This document shows, piece by piece, positions 51,601 to 56,245 of a stretch of DNA of 64,000 bases; the first letter of the stretch is position 1; every line of letters starts with the position of its first letter. Made by a program: the position numbers and the translations under genes. The stretch is from Spirochaetales bacterium. GTDB lineage: Bacteria > Spirochaetota > Spirochaetia > SZUA-6 > JAFGRV01. The stretch spans positions 23,623-87,622 of the forward strand of contig JAFGQK010000057.1 of the NCBI GenBank assembly GCA_016935735.1, read 5' to 3'. The notes beneath the pieces are model-generated. The model was not told the DNA's origin, did no database searches, and was given only the letters and a program-made list of their open reading frames with translations.

Positions 51601-51755
51601 TTTGTATAAACCTTTTCTACAAAAATTTCATTATAAACGAATTCGGTTTCATATTTATTCTGGTGGGCTATGAAGAGTCCGTTAGGTAGTTGAATATGTT
51701 CCTTTTTAATCCCCTCTAAAACCTGCTTATTATCCTGGACACTTTTATGATTCAT
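30645..51755 (-). CDS. Trans-AT PKS, 7036 aa: FkbM-FkbH-ACP-KS-DH-KR-ACP-KS-DH-KR-ACP-KS-KR-ACP-KS-ACP-KS
   Basis: N-terminal SAM-MTase motif DVGANIGLFSLF (FkbM type), HAD motif ALDCDNTLWEGVCGEDG (FkbH type), five KS domains with TACSS/HGTGT/GH motifs, two DH, three KR, five ACP, no AT. Confidence 0.96.
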   Translation of the reverse strand: MNHKSVQDNKQVLEGIKKEHIQLPNGLFIAHQNKYETEFVYNEIFVEKVYTKNGITINPGDCVFDVGANIGLFSLFVLNQYGNIKVVAIEPSPELNDIIRFNTKEYENNIAILQCGVSDKEGESIFTFYPDYSIISGFNADYASDYEILKDGILSSNSLNNDFEENCLNEIIKNKLSNKIEYKCKIKTISDIMAESDVAIIDLLKIDAEKHELNILKGIKDRDWPKIKQIVMELHKLPDESIKEVERLLHGKGFSTKMEKEKNLSHSGIINLYALRSHSPDDIRINKMSDIGISSEKTPDRTKDKNIQLTISATFTAEPLRDGLEFWEKELDTPIDIQFAPYNQVFQELLDPFSVFTRNSNGMNVIILKFDDWLRYYQANKDDKGVMVKNNENISQLKSYLWSVFNDLIMALQSYSGRQGCYMLLLLCPASPEYEQNTSIKKLFRKMETKLVQHIKKLGAIDLINARDYHKYYGIVNIFDPMGNEMGHIPYFPEYYHFLSTLIFRRLYIIKNAPYKVIALDCDNTLWEGVCGEDGPQGVKIKGWYRTFQQFLVKKHNEGLLLCLCSKNNPKDIWDVYDEQNSMPLKKEHIIESRINWLPKSQNIHSLADSLNLGAGAFFLFDDNPVECAEVNENNPGVFTLHWPEVKNRKYFLEHIWMLDNYAVTDEDKNRHESYRANIKREEFKTSCYSFEEYIENLKLDIKINLLTEAKIARVSQLTSRTNQFNFSTTRRSPAEITHLLKDETCECWTVDVSDRFGDYGTVGVMITKITGKDLVLDTLLLSCRVLGRGVEYRMMAWLGADAKKKKLQNLKGIFIKTQRNQPAWLFLKHIAKKHITTHENDKTEFIIPAAALLEVAFKPSENMSDQAVPQKRKNHEKQAQLSFSHVRKKEKFLTRIIELGDSDRLSKEINLYLHNKSGDMKIEKGNTHEISIHLSDTLHYAMILDKVKDIFSRVLLLSKANLNEDEEIDTYIARNSLKIVEITSALHREFNNVIPTLLFEHKTMRSIIDWLINNKNDSTQNTQKIQKIDESGLSTRTGKASGNDIAIIGINGRFPLAADTAEFWNNLVNGRYSIYEVPGDRWNSGFYYDKTGKPGKSYCKWGGFLDAIDRFDAAFFNISPREAELMDPQQRLFLEVVWGLLEDAGYTPDTFDRDTGVFVGLIASDYNTLTNQAAIQGESAYRNSDFYQIPNRISYFFDFHGPSITVDTACSSAGTALHLACRSIRENDCAAAIVGGINLFIHPSRFIQYSQMQVLSRDNIIRPFGENATGTLYGEGVGAILLKPLQAAERDGDYIYAVIKGSAINSGGKTNGFTVPSPLAQKELIVKALHNSKIDPRTMSYIEAHGTGTSLGDPIELRGLTEAYKENMNLTAHKNDTQFCAIGSVKSNIGHLESAAAIAGIIKVLLQMKHGLLVPSLNAGKLNPLIPFDQTPFFVQQRVSRWERPTLNVEGKPVTFPLRAGISSFGAGGVNTHFILEEYERIPDKETDDNVYILVFSNRNRENLILYLKVFINFLKHVQSNSINIKLCDIAYTLQTGRVAMQERLALIAGNIDEMIVKLTGFCHGTTTGERIYAGNINNKRAGTRVLPEEKINSAYVQELVAANKHDTLAVRWIQGIEIDWDILYRNKHPGRVPLPTYRFSGEKYWITGKCKPETDESADNKSDRLHSMIDCNVSNLYEQCFKKSLSRHDLFVGDHIINGQMILPGAAYFEMARIAGTVSLQGKQINTLKNIVWIRPVIVNETAKELFISLKPGENSIKCCARTGHNNDHAIIHAEWEMEPENGIQTAKKNDTILIPIIGTEQSGERFNINNMKERSEGVIGKSECYRLLKSIGYEYGKSYQVIKELYYTQDMAISILELQGEISHDVVLSPALLDGSLQTVTVWKSKLRGVPAQPYIPFTIGEVELHKPLTPVCYAIATNAAGNSASLTDMTKYDIRIIDEDGNILVGIKDYFSRPFPQKHETGMSATLNKISRKIYFTCQWEEVPLPENGPGWNPATACIIFAPGDEILPCIHKMLHLQQTGIVLVKPGKEFLDCGDMRYEINPGVEEDYIKLLLSLKDKKFTPDTVLHLWSQAADTIDPDKIGEQLDQGLFSIQFLCKALLGGVTTGEVKIIYTYFNHTNIHQPQFASLGGLVQSIQRENPRLSFKVLEIRCKGVFSDKFYEIIINESINPWQGVIEIRYASLQQRFIKKVKTGDFADIIQARDLNSENASTLKENGVYLITGGSGGLGFIFARYITRKMKVKLVLTGRSDLNEEKRRKINQLESLGAEVSYLKSDISKHKAVKRLISRIKARYRQLNGIIHCAGVIRDSLVINKSREDSEAVIASKVWGTLFLDDVLKSEKLDFFILFSSTSSIIGHIGQSDYSFANRFLDDFVLYREMMRENNTRSGRTISINWPWWQQGGMKLDDYSVRHLENLYGFKGMDTESGLDVFEKVLEEQVSNIGIIIGEPGKIVALFQENKDHTQGKRNGCPGISTDNTIEPGEEDSIVRQVKKDLSLDISEILKLLPEKISAGEKFSSFGFDSITFTHFANRINERYNSTISPAVFYEYQTLHDFSFFLYQENNQKVTAYYNKFDKIKHRQSDIENKKTGTIIMNAASNRFIPQITASHQTSENNFKQEIDEVSENRKHVAIIGIGGKFPQSETLADFWQHLVNEKDMITEIPENRWNWKQYYGDPKSGTDKTDVKWGGFIKDVDKFDARFFSISPREAAYMDPQQRLFLETVWSALEDSGYNPDELSGTNTGLFVGASLNDYNELMKDYGLSINPFISSGINNSIIANRISYLLNIHGPSEVIDTACSSSLVAIKHAVDCIRNGECSLAIAGGVNIILRPKFHISFRLTGMLSPDGRCKTFDEKANGYVRGEGVGAIILKSLKQAEADRDTIYAIILGVAENHGGQTQSLTAPNPRAQSELLLKAYKDARISLNTVSYIEAHGTGTAIGDPIEVNGLKEAYAKMDANAESDRPAKPFCGLGSVKTNIGHLEAGGGIAGVIKVLLAFKHSVLPASLHFNSLNPYINLDNTPFYVVHKTRAWEPLKNSQGDIIPRRAGISAFGFGGTNAHLVLEEYHKNYYRASTNVEEYQSKKENPGFPGNRMRIIVLSAANTERLHEYVKVFHDYLESTNNDELSICDIAYTLQVGRKPMNERAAMVVGDVEGLNQLLASFCEGNRDNDSIVTGRVDAENIRDDGLLKINDLMNMDRYEQKAALVEIALAWIKGITVDWTLLYQDEQPKRVPLPTYPFAKESHWLPGKFMDNHSDKERKKLTAMMHPLLDENKTNLKQIRFTKLFTGTEFYLSDHLIEGRKVLPGVVYLEMARAAGELALEKKIISIRNIVWAQPIIVDEIPQDIHTVLYPDGDSLKYEVKSLAPHDEGQSIYARGKLIFNKNNDTRLNDEYIDISLIKNRLTHILTGEQFYRSFDIDGSRYLHRFQSVQKLLYDKQESLSMVELPAGLEAEFKDYILHPALMDGALQTIIGLKTEEQRKNEAPFLPFTIGEIDLLHPLTSICYAYTTISASAHGSLPEVMYYDILITDRKGKVLLKIKDYCVRSLKGKMVKKPDIAAHADETVYYYKKWRSNPFDNKHSKTINHVCRDNVPNPATIMVWDIDNDVYNALKHTLSMSCSSDSHLIRILPGDNFNNQSSDSYQLNPGKTEHIKQLIDDLQQKRLVPDYIIWNIRHDLDYEASLFSDTVLDKVIYPLFNLNRELIRYNPARQIKCIYIYPVNSDMNNTNNAENIIFESLTGALNGLARSVFLENLKIRFKTVEVSIPDENGHYPEPAGLAGLICDELFTGGEGEVRYSNNHRYTMELNEIDPDTLIKALNSGPLFRQQGVYVISGGTGSLGRIVANYLAENYRAKLIVTGRTPLNNNREEFVRALEKSGAEICYLQSDISNLDDVKILINKSLARFGKINGIIHCAGIINDSLLINKDPENIKQVIAPKVRGTIYLDMLTKELDLDLFVLFSSLSALAGNIGQSDYAYANSFMDHFAQLRENLRRNNQRYGKTIAIGWPYWREGGMKVHPENEKFLASTTGMKPLDTQTGLTIFEKSVSLPYSWIGVMKGESKKIRNWVTSLTGNTEIMQNKNIIENEGYDNANSYMARFESDMRTIFAELLQLSINKINLKDDLSKLGMSSILFVELANRINEKYGMEIIPSVFFSYSTIASVVLFLFQGYSEKITGYYINTVDEESANFLNTPAGTPGTTGFSPAENKMHDVTPMPNINNEPVAIIGLDALMPASGDLDEFWENLEKGVDMVSRIPAERWNAMGYRQQKVEDPIDICAAWGGFITDIDKFDAGFFNISRKEAEYMDPQHRLFLETVWKAIEDAGYSPGDMAGTRAGVYAGVANSDYYDVVRDSGKGMDAYAITGREHSILANRISYLLNLHGPSEPVNTACSSSLVAIHRACEALRSGKCHLAIAGGVNVLISRAYYHSVSDAGMLSRDGRCKTFDKDAHGYVRSEGCAVLVLKLLSSAIIDRDHIYGIIRGSCVNHNGRTSSLTAPSADSQAELLIETYSSANVDPGTISYIETHGTGTELGDPIEIESLKKAFHELQKRQGTQGNNKVHIGLGSVKTATGHLESASGMAGIIKVLLSMKNKVIPGNIHLREVNPYIKLDDSPFYLVKDTIQWERLKDDSNNPIPRRAGVSSFGFGGVNAHMIIEEYEETGPRHNNTVHVPQVIILSAKNDARLKEYARKLLQYLENKRARNTNNALPDIRDIAYTLQTGRDTMPSRLACIVSDVPELVEMLHQYCSGQADIKYLYTGNVKTTEKISEDIINMGMLIKKQDMALLAKLWVSGAEIDWMLFYHTDKPRRLSLPTYPFARERYWIDTNTHTQRQEVMTQCVDETINSPDQINYYRTEWINKRIDPGLDPEKNNSNRNILILIDNAGVRETILNCIGKKAGPGNNFVFVSKGEKYNKINQNVFEINPVHVQDYQTLFQALEQSGMFPDTIFHAWSEGIFCQDMESLKREIESGLFSLFYIIQNLTIKKIKRTVSLLFIYSSENGSTQPHYEAVSGFMKSVQRENNCLECKTVEIQNPSGKLEDINPEWFIESMLRELEVYDGPQVRYGESTRQVKLLYKHKWEDTSHNTGTTLVKEKGVYLITGGLGGLGIIFAQYLARKAEIRLVLSGRSVLNDEKVKKINELKELGMDVMYLQSDISCPRQTGQLIRDVKQLCGGINGIIHCAGIIRDGFLINKSVQSLQEVINPKVFGAINLANAIKDEKVDFFVMFSSIASVFGFAGQCDYAYANAFLDSFAYINGKTGAINKGKCKTISINWPYWGDGGMKIPDEELELLCTQTGFRPIPGDLGLEMFERCMQSGSCHCIITYGNQDKIDQYMSQLLYKDESLQNKQFESSKNISLQEINDEIICKKTEQYLKNIFSKLLSVDEGDITADSSFEEYGIDSIIINKFNNHIEDSLCNLPRTLLFEYRNIEELVEYFVQNHKEKLIRLFEDRESTGKKDIHFIDDHIKNSTVIKQDKPSSEIHKQNAGEWETENDIAIIGMSGIYPGANDLDEFWSNLKTGKDCITEIPGNRWDYHLYYHPDKDMANQGKIYCKWGGFIDDADKFDAPLFGISPREAGAIDPQERLFLQSVWAALEDAGYAGQIFDWYRNKSNYTDIGVFVGTTTNTYPYIGIEKWNQHLEKQQSGFNRVEEHSTLIHFAHPWSIANRVSFYFGFHGPSMPVNTACSSSLSAFYLACESIKRGECSMAIAGGVNLFLHPFKYLEMCSARMLSPSGKCFSFGDRADGFVPGEGIGAVLLKPLSRAIKDNDNIYGIYKGGAINHGGRTNGYTVPNPAAQAAVIAMAVKNADIDPSTISYIEAHGTGTELGDPIEIEGLSRIFRKYNDRRQYCSIGSVKSNIGHLESAAGIAGITKILLQMRHKQLVPSLHARTLNPKIDFESSPFFVQRNLSEWKQPVKLENGRQIPYPRRSGISSFGAGGSNVHIIFEEYSGYNDNSPAEIHIKTGNQRRYLIPLSAVDEDCLLLYAGKLAGWLENYLDSSVQGVSTDTVRHKPGFSLTLHDIAHTLQVGRVSLEVRLALLVSSIDELVKLLKQYSEGYLEKQQLGFNCVEEHLINDNRASTNVEERISNGTIFTGRVRKIKRNKNNPIVKVNEIIQSEGSRGMETLALLWVKGAEIDWKLLYQDPYPGKISLPTYQFKKESYWLDSHCIDFPAKNNSDVKGIEDMDSTGELGKGHLNNQTTEQPKIISENNTDKAEIKNQRLLSKSLEKKQMISEDTIKAKIKELLAKVLFMQPQTVDENKQFVDLGLDSVLGVEFINKLNKIYNTSIEASKLYDYSTAVELAKYAVDLVNKDLYEINNNEQVLSPGNNKEIKADPASCTPASYTKVKSDHEEPAGIPKLKLKNQFTIAKNNQGKNQAREEFSGFKNGPDNHDDIAIIGMSARLPGAADTWELWDILTKGICTVREVPSERWSIDEHYNPDTTVKNKSYCKYGGYLSDIDKFDPLFFNISPREAKLIEPQQRLFLQEAWRAFENAGYSSEALANMRCGVYVGVGSINEYNPLYMFNTSSILAARISYFLDLKGPAVSIDTACSSSLVAIHMACRSLIHNEADMMLAGGVTIFLTEKLYIQMCQAGMLSPDGKCKSFDNEANGFVPAEGAGVLVLKRYEKAVLDGDYIYGVIKGIGMNQDGRTNGIAAPSSVSQKELEIEVYEKNGINPETITLVEAHGTGTSLGDPLEFEALKGSFQRFTNKKQYCALGSLKSNLGHTAAAAGVAGIIKVLLAMKYRKIPATLHYKTPNKQIDVTNSPFYMNTSLKDWKTAPDVPLRGTVSAFGLSGTNAHVVLEQVNNNINQTRQRTMPYYIIPLSAKTDESLAQKTKDMAKWIELEGTGHFISDVSFTLFLGRSHFQLRIALVVKDMIDLKNQLEKLITDGIPGDILSGKLVNENNASTPLFLQLGKTLIQQLKNGMDLEKSEVKEKLLALADFYNRGGNLEWKDLFTDQECSRIPLPMYPFVKKSYWTRGTEQAEEHKVRGMEKKRRNHMEQIKKADPYTKEKTVKILLDVFAKKI
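33479..33520. repeat. 42-nt palindromic element, copy E1 (type 1), tandem with E2
   Basis: gctcctcaacattcgttgaggcacgattgtcatttataaggt; encodes HLINDNRASTNVEE. Confidence 0.88.
33521..33562. repeat. 42-nt palindromic element, copy E2 (type 2), tandem with E1
   Basis: gctcctcaacacagttgaagcccaattgttgtttttcaaggt; encodes YLEKQQLGFNCVEE. Confidence 0.88.
34778..34819. repeat. 42-nt palindromic element, copy F (type 2), inside a KS domain
   Basis: gctcttcaacacgattgaaacccgattgttgtttttcaaggt; encodes HLEKQQSGFNRVEE between GVFVG and ANRVSF of the KS. Confidence 0.88.
42506..42547. repeat. 42-nt palindromic element, copy G (type 1)
   Basis: actcttcaacattcgttgaagcacgatagtaatttttatggt; encodes HKNYYRASTNVEEY directly after the KS-terminal EEY. 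Confidence 0.85.
49240..50790 (-). other. FkbH-like glyceryl transferase/phosphatase domain (1,3-bisphosphoglycerate-derived starter loading)
   Basis: Full-length FkbH pattern: NQVFQELLDPFSVFTRNSNGMNVIILKFDDW, then VIALDCDNTLWEGVCGEDG, LCLCSKNNPKD, FLFDDNPVECAEV, SCRVLGRGVEYRMMAWL. Boundaries approximate. Confidence 0.88.
50925..51755 (-). other. FkbM-type O-methyltransferase domain at the N-terminus of the 7036-aa PKS
   Basis: GDCVFDVGANIGLFSLFVLNQYGNIKVVAIEPSPEL and LLKIDAEKHELNILKGI, typical of the FkbM methyltransferase family. Boundary approximate. Confidence 0.85.
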
Positions 51756-51787
51756 TAGTGGGAATCCTCCATAATTTTTTACCAGAT

Positions 51788-53542
51788 TTACCGCACATGT
51801 TCAGTCAATGAAAACTCATTGATGAAAGAATTAAATTCCCCGTTTAAATACGCTTCTTTTAATTTATACCGCTGGAGTTTTCCACTTGTTGTCACCGGGA
51901 ACTGCGTTACCGGGATAATATGGGATACGCCGACACCGATTCTCTTTATAATGTGTTTGGCAATTGTCAGGGCAATCTGTGAAAACAAACTTAAATCACC
52001 TCTGAATCTGAGAAAACAGATGATTTCTTCTGTTTGCAGAACCGGGTTATAAACCCCGCAGACTGCAATTCCTTTTTTATTTATTATTTCCAGTTCATTG
52101 CAGATTACCTCTATATCATATGCATGATATGTATTGCCATTAACGAAAATAATATCTTTCTTCCTGCCGATTATAGTAAGATAACCATCCCTTAAGAATC
52201 CAATATCACCCGTTTTCAACCATCCGTCGGTATTTATTGCGTTTGCGGTAGCTTCCGGATTATTATAATAGCCGCTGGTCACATTATTCCCTTTTATCTC
52301 TATATTCCCAATTATTCTTTCTCCTGCTTCATTACCATTCTCATCGCAAATTCTTACAAAACAATCACAGATCGGTTTTCCTGTTTCTACCAAACATACA
52401 GCATCATCATCAGTACTCTCTATTTCCCTGATTTTATCTCCGATATTTAAAAAATTTCTATCGATATAAACCTCGACATATTCGGTGCCCGGATCGGGAA
52501 ATGCAACAGCAACAGTGGCCTCGGCCAGTCCGTATACAGGGTACATAGCGGTTTGGGGTAATCCAAAGGGTTTCAGGTTCTCGATGAAGGTCCTGCATAC
52601 ATCGGCAGATATAGGTTCTGCTCCATTGTAAAAAAGCTGGATAAAGGATAAATCAATATCAGCACATTTTTCAGGTTTAAAAAACTTCATTATATGCTTA
52701 TATCCGAAATTCGGTGATGAAGCATATTTCGGTTTATATTCGGCTATCTTTTTTAGCCAGAACATCGGATTTCTGACAAACAGGAAGGGAGGCATGAGAT
52801 AATTATTACAATCCCCGACAACAGGTACGAGATGAAAACCAATAAGTCCCATATCATGCGTAAGAGGCATCCAGCCTAAATAACAACCTCTTGTTTTAAT
52901 CGTACCGGATGTATTTAGAATTGCCCTGGTATTCGTGAGTAAATTTCTATGTGTTAATATCACACCCTTGGGAGTACTTGTTGATCCGGATGAAAATTGG
53001 ATAAATGCAATATCCGATTCTTTTGGGATCTGGATAATTCCATCTTGAGTATAATCATTAATGTGTTCTACTTTCAAAGATTTGTCAGCTATTTGCATCG
53101 ACAGCTGATTGAAACCTGCTTTTTCCGTATAATCCAGGATACGCGGCAGATTATTTCCGGCAATAATAAGAGATGGATCATTAAGTGTTTTCCAGATATT
53201 TACTATTTTATATATATTTTTTTCATACTCGGGAAATGTTATTGGCACAGGAATAATTCCGCCTAAAAGACATGCCCAAAAAACCAGGATAAAATCGAAA
53301 TTATTGGGTAACAGAAGAATTAATTCATGATTTTTTTGTAAACCTGCTGCTTGCAGCCCACCTAAAACTTTTCTTGCTTTATCCAGCATCTGTTTATAAG
53401 TAATATGTATATCACCATCGCTTTCAATAAAAACTATTTTCTTTTCAGAATGGCTTTTATCACATAATACTTCAACTAAATTCTTGTATTCTGATATTTT
53501 CTTTTCTGGTATCATAATGTTATTCCCCATTTTTATTATCAA
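51788..53542 (-). CDS. FAAL-like acyl-AMP ligase (AMP-binding enzyme), stand-alone
   Basis: 584 aa. FIQFSSGSTSTPKGVILTHRNLL (A3 core), LGWMPLTHDMGLIGFHLVPV (FAAL-like), GWLKTGDIGFLRDGYLTIIGRKKDIIFVNG, C-terminal TTSGKLQRYKLK. No fused ACP. Confidence 0.88.
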   Translation of the reverse strand: MIIKMGNNIMIPEKKISEYKNLVEVLCDKSHSEKKIVFIESDGDIHITYKQMLDKARKVLGGLQAAGLQKNHELILLLPNNFDFILVFWACLLGGIIPVPITFPEYEKNIYKIVNIWKTLNDPSLIIAGNNLPRILDYTEKAGFNQLSMQIADKSLKVEHINDYTQDGIIQIPKESDIAFIQFSSGSTSTPKGVILTHRNLLTNTRAILNTSGTIKTRGCYLGWMPLTHDMGLIGFHLVPVVGDCNNYLMPPFLFVRNPMFWLKKIAEYKPKYASSPNFGYKHIMKFFKPEKCADIDLSFIQLFYNGAEPISADVCRTFIENLKPFGLPQTAMYPVYGLAEATVAVAFPDPGTEYVEVYIDRNFLNIGDKIREIESTDDDAVCLVETGKPICDCFVRICDENGNEAGERIIGNIEIKGNNVTSGYYNNPEATANAINTDGWLKTGDIGFLRDGYLTIIGRKKDIIFVNGNTYHAYDIEVICNELEIINKKGIAVCGVYNPVLQTEEIICFLRFRGDLSLFSQIALTIAKHIIKRIGVGVSHIIPVTQFPVTTSGKLQRYKLKEAYLNGEFNSFINEFSLTEHVR

Positions 53543-53560
53543 TGATTATATGTCCACCTT

Positions 53561-53602
53561 GTAAAAACGACAATTGAAGTACAACTACGTTGAACACTAA
53601 TC
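53561..53602. repeat. Degenerate intergenic copy H of the palindromic element, opposite orientation
   Basis: Minus strand gtgttcaacgtagttgtacttcaattgtcgtttttacaaggt; 25 of 35 core positions match the type 2 sequence by my alignment, with the terminal caaggt kept. Confidence 0.5.
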
Positions 53603-53723
53603 AAGATAAGTAAAGTGAATTATTATAAATGAGTGGTAATTCCCGGATACAGCTTATTAATTGCTGCTTAATAAGATAAGATAGGTTTTTTATTTTTTCT
53701 GGATTGTATTTGTCATGAAGTGG

Positions 53724-54956
53724 TTAAGACCACATATATTCCCTGTGATACCCGTTCACTTTTTTTAATACCAACATGTTTTTGCCTTCCATGGATTGTT
53801 CGTATATATTTGAAAATTTTGATATGTCTATTTCCTTATCTTTGATCCCGAATACCCACTCCATATTCATATCGATTATCCTGTCATATTCCTCAAAATC
53901 CAGTTCATACCTGCTGCCGAGATGTTCGGCTATTTTCATTTTACGTAATACTTCTTTAGATCTGGGAGAAATTAAGCCACTATAAAATTCAGAGGAGCAA
54001 CCTGAACCATAGGAAAATATGCCAATACGGTTGTAATTATCCAGTTCGACAGTATCAACCAGACTGCAAACAGCCATGTATACGGTAGCAGAGTATATGT
54101 TTCCCACTAAAACACAATATTTCAATGAGGGTTCCACCCGCTTTTGAAAATCGTGTTCTATTTGTTCCATTGAAATTCCATTCATCTTTCGCATTAAGTT
54201 TCTATGTGCTCCCTTTACCATTCCAGCGAACGGTGTGTGAAAGGCCAGATAATTAAAGGTATCGATAAAATCAACACCTTCGACCTTACTCTGGTAGTGC
54301 TTAAAGCTGTTTTCAAAACAATCCAGGTAGGTAAGTAAAGAGAGATCTGCGTCACCTAATTCAATTTCAGGTAGAGGACGGCATGTATCCATCACCTCAT
54401 AGCTGTAATGACCGGTCGCGCCAAGATCTATTTCCATGATTTCAGGATTATCGCTTACCAGCATCGCTACTGCTCCTACAGATTGTGTGGGCTCTGCATA
54501 TGTTTTTTTTGCAGCAGCCCGTGCCGTATCAGTAGCAATCACCAGGGCTTTCGCTCCCGGTGATACGCCGGAGGCGATAAAACAGACAGCCATCTGGAGG
54601 GCAGATGTGCCTCCATAGCATGCCTGTTTCACCTCAAATAATCGACAGTGCCGGCTTAGATCCAGGTAATCATGAATATACGTACTCAATGATTTCCCGA
54701 AATCCAAGCCTGATTCTGTCGAAGTTATCACAAGCTCAATCTTATGTTTATCTTCCGGACTTAATAAATCCATTATCGGTTTTGCCGCGTTAACAGCATT
54801 GGTTACGCCATCCTCACAGGGAAGACCAACAGATTTCTTTTTCATCATTAAATTATCAAAACGTTCCAGGTTAAGACCTCTTTTCTCAAAAAGAGTCTTT
54901 ACGTCAACATAAGCCGGTCCCCCATATAAATTTATCGCTTCAATTCCAACATTCAT
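53724..54956 (-). CDS. HMG-CoA synthase-like beta-branching enzyme (HMGS/PksG type)
   Basis: 410 aa. MNVGIEAINLYGGPAYVDVKTLFEKRGLNLERF, active-site region EVKQACYGGTSALQMAV, FHTPFAGMVKGAHR, FSYGSGCSSEFYSG. Confidence 0.93.
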   Translation of the reverse strand: MNVGIEAINLYGGPAYVDVKTLFEKRGLNLERFDNLMMKKKSVGLPCEDGVTNAVNAAKPIMDLLSPEDKHKIELVITSTESGLDFGKSLSTYIHDYLDLSRHCRLFEVKQACYGGTSALQMAVCFIASGVSPGAKALVIATDTARAAAKKTYAEPTQSVGAVAMLVSDNPEIMEIDLGATGHYSYEVMDTCRPLPEIELGDADLSLLTYLDCFENSFKHYQSKVEGVDFIDTFNYLAFHTPFAGMVKGAHRNLMRKMNGISMEQIEHDFQKRVEPSLKYCVLVGNIYSATVYMAVCSLVDTVELDNYNRIGIFSYGSGCSSEFYSGLISPRSKEVLRKMKIAEHLGSRYELDFEEYDRIIDMNMEWVFGIKDKEIDISKFSNIYEQSMEGKNMLVLKKVNGYHREYMWS

Positions 54957-55003
54957 TTTTATTTCCTTCCATCTAACATATTTGAGCTCTTATTATTCCG
55001 GTT

Positions 55004-56245
55004 TTAATTGGTATGGGCATTTAACCAATTAAGTAATGGCACTTTAACATCCTGCAGTGAATTGGCACCAAACATAACATCCACATGTCCATAACCATCC
55101 AGGTAATTAATGGTAACATCACTATTTACTGTCAGGTTGGGAATCAGATCACCTGGCGGAACACCATCCGGACAATTTATTTGTGTAAGAAAAGCTATGG
55201 CTGGTAAATCAACAACATTATCATCATAGTCAAAATAAGGAACATCATCATAAGCAGCTAATTGCATATCCTCAATTGTTTGGATTGAAGGATAATATCG
55301 TGTAAAATCATTTACTATTTTGACCAGGATATCTTTTGCTATGTACCCTCCAAAATAATTTGTCAACATACCCGGCCCCCACAGGTAATATGCCTCGGTT
55401 ACAACCAGATCCGAAATATCTTCGTAGTTAGCCGGTAATGGAGCACCTACCATATTCTTTGAATTTGGCAATAATTTTGCTAATTTCCATGATTCATAAT
55501 TCGGGGTGCCAATATCATAGACCCAGGGAACCGGATCACCGGTTTCTGGATTCGGCAGCATACCTGCCTTGAAAAATGCTATCACCTGCATATAAGTTAA
55601 TTCGTCCATAGGATCACCATATGGGGGATAGTCCTTGATAGCACCATCCAGACTTACAAGACCTTTAAGGTCATTTTGATATTTATTTGCATAAATAAAC
55701 ATCAGGGTCGCCCCCCGGCTGAATCCACTCATGAAAATTTTACTGGTATGACTCAGTATCTTAATTAAATTTACGCATTCTTTCACATCTTCACGAAATA
55801 CTCCGTATGTCCAATCTGTAGTAGACAATAAATCAACACCGCCTGCCAATAACTGTTCATAATCCATATCCGGTATATTGGCTACCCTGCAATCAATGGT
55901 AAATACATCATAGCCATTGTTTGCCAGGTAAATCATTGTGTTACTATTGCTATCAGTAATGTCGGACCATCCGGCAGCCTGGTAGGTTCCGGGAAGCATC
56001 AAAATTACTTTCCTGCTGTTCCGCTTCCAGGGTTCCTTTTTGACAACCCTGTGTAATACGATTTTATCAAGGTTATTATCACTATTGAACTGCCATTGAG
56101 TATGAATCAATTGCGGATTATCCGCTACCACAGTTAACTCTTTGAATTTCCATTTCATGAAATCTTGTAGATCACCTTGTGCTGATACGGTGAACGCTAT
56201 GAGTAACATTGCTCCCAAACAAAGAAAAATCTTTTTTGTCTTCAT
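55004..56245 (-). CDS. Predicted secreted alpha/beta hydrolase
   Basis: 413 aa. N-terminal signal peptide MKTKKIFLCLGAMLLIAFTVSAQGD (no lipobox Cys), nucleophile elbow GFSRG, VILMLPGTYQAAGWSDI, late GYGHVDVMFG consistent with a catalytic His. Confidence 0.8.
   Translation of the reverse strand: MKTKKIFLCLGAMLLIAFTVSAQGDLQDFMKWKFKELTVVADNPQLIHTQWQFNSDNNLDKIVLHRVVKKEPWKRNSRKVILMLPGTYQAAGWSDITDSNSNTMIYLANNGYDVFTIDCRVANIPDMDYEQLLAGGVDLLSTTDWTYGVFREDVKECVNLIKILSHTSKIFMSGFSRGATLMFIYANKYQNDLKGLVSLDGAIKDYPPYGDPMDELTYMQVIAFFKAGMLPNPETGDPVPWVYDIGTPNYESWKLAKLLPNSKNMVGAPLPANYEDISDLVVTEAYYLWGPGMLTNYFGGYIAKDILVKIVNDFTRYYPSIQTIEDMQLAAYDDVPYFDYDDNVVDLPAIAFLTQINCPDGVPPGDLIPNLTVNSDVTINYLDGYGHVDVMFGANSLQDVKVPLLNWLNAHTN

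Noticed and set aside
53653-53675. cttattaa-ttgctgc-ttaataag hairpin considered as a terminator in the HMGS-FAAL gap
   Set aside because: The T-rich tract follows on the plus strand, the wrong side for the minus-strand operon, and the stem is entirely A/T. No plus-strand gene ends here.
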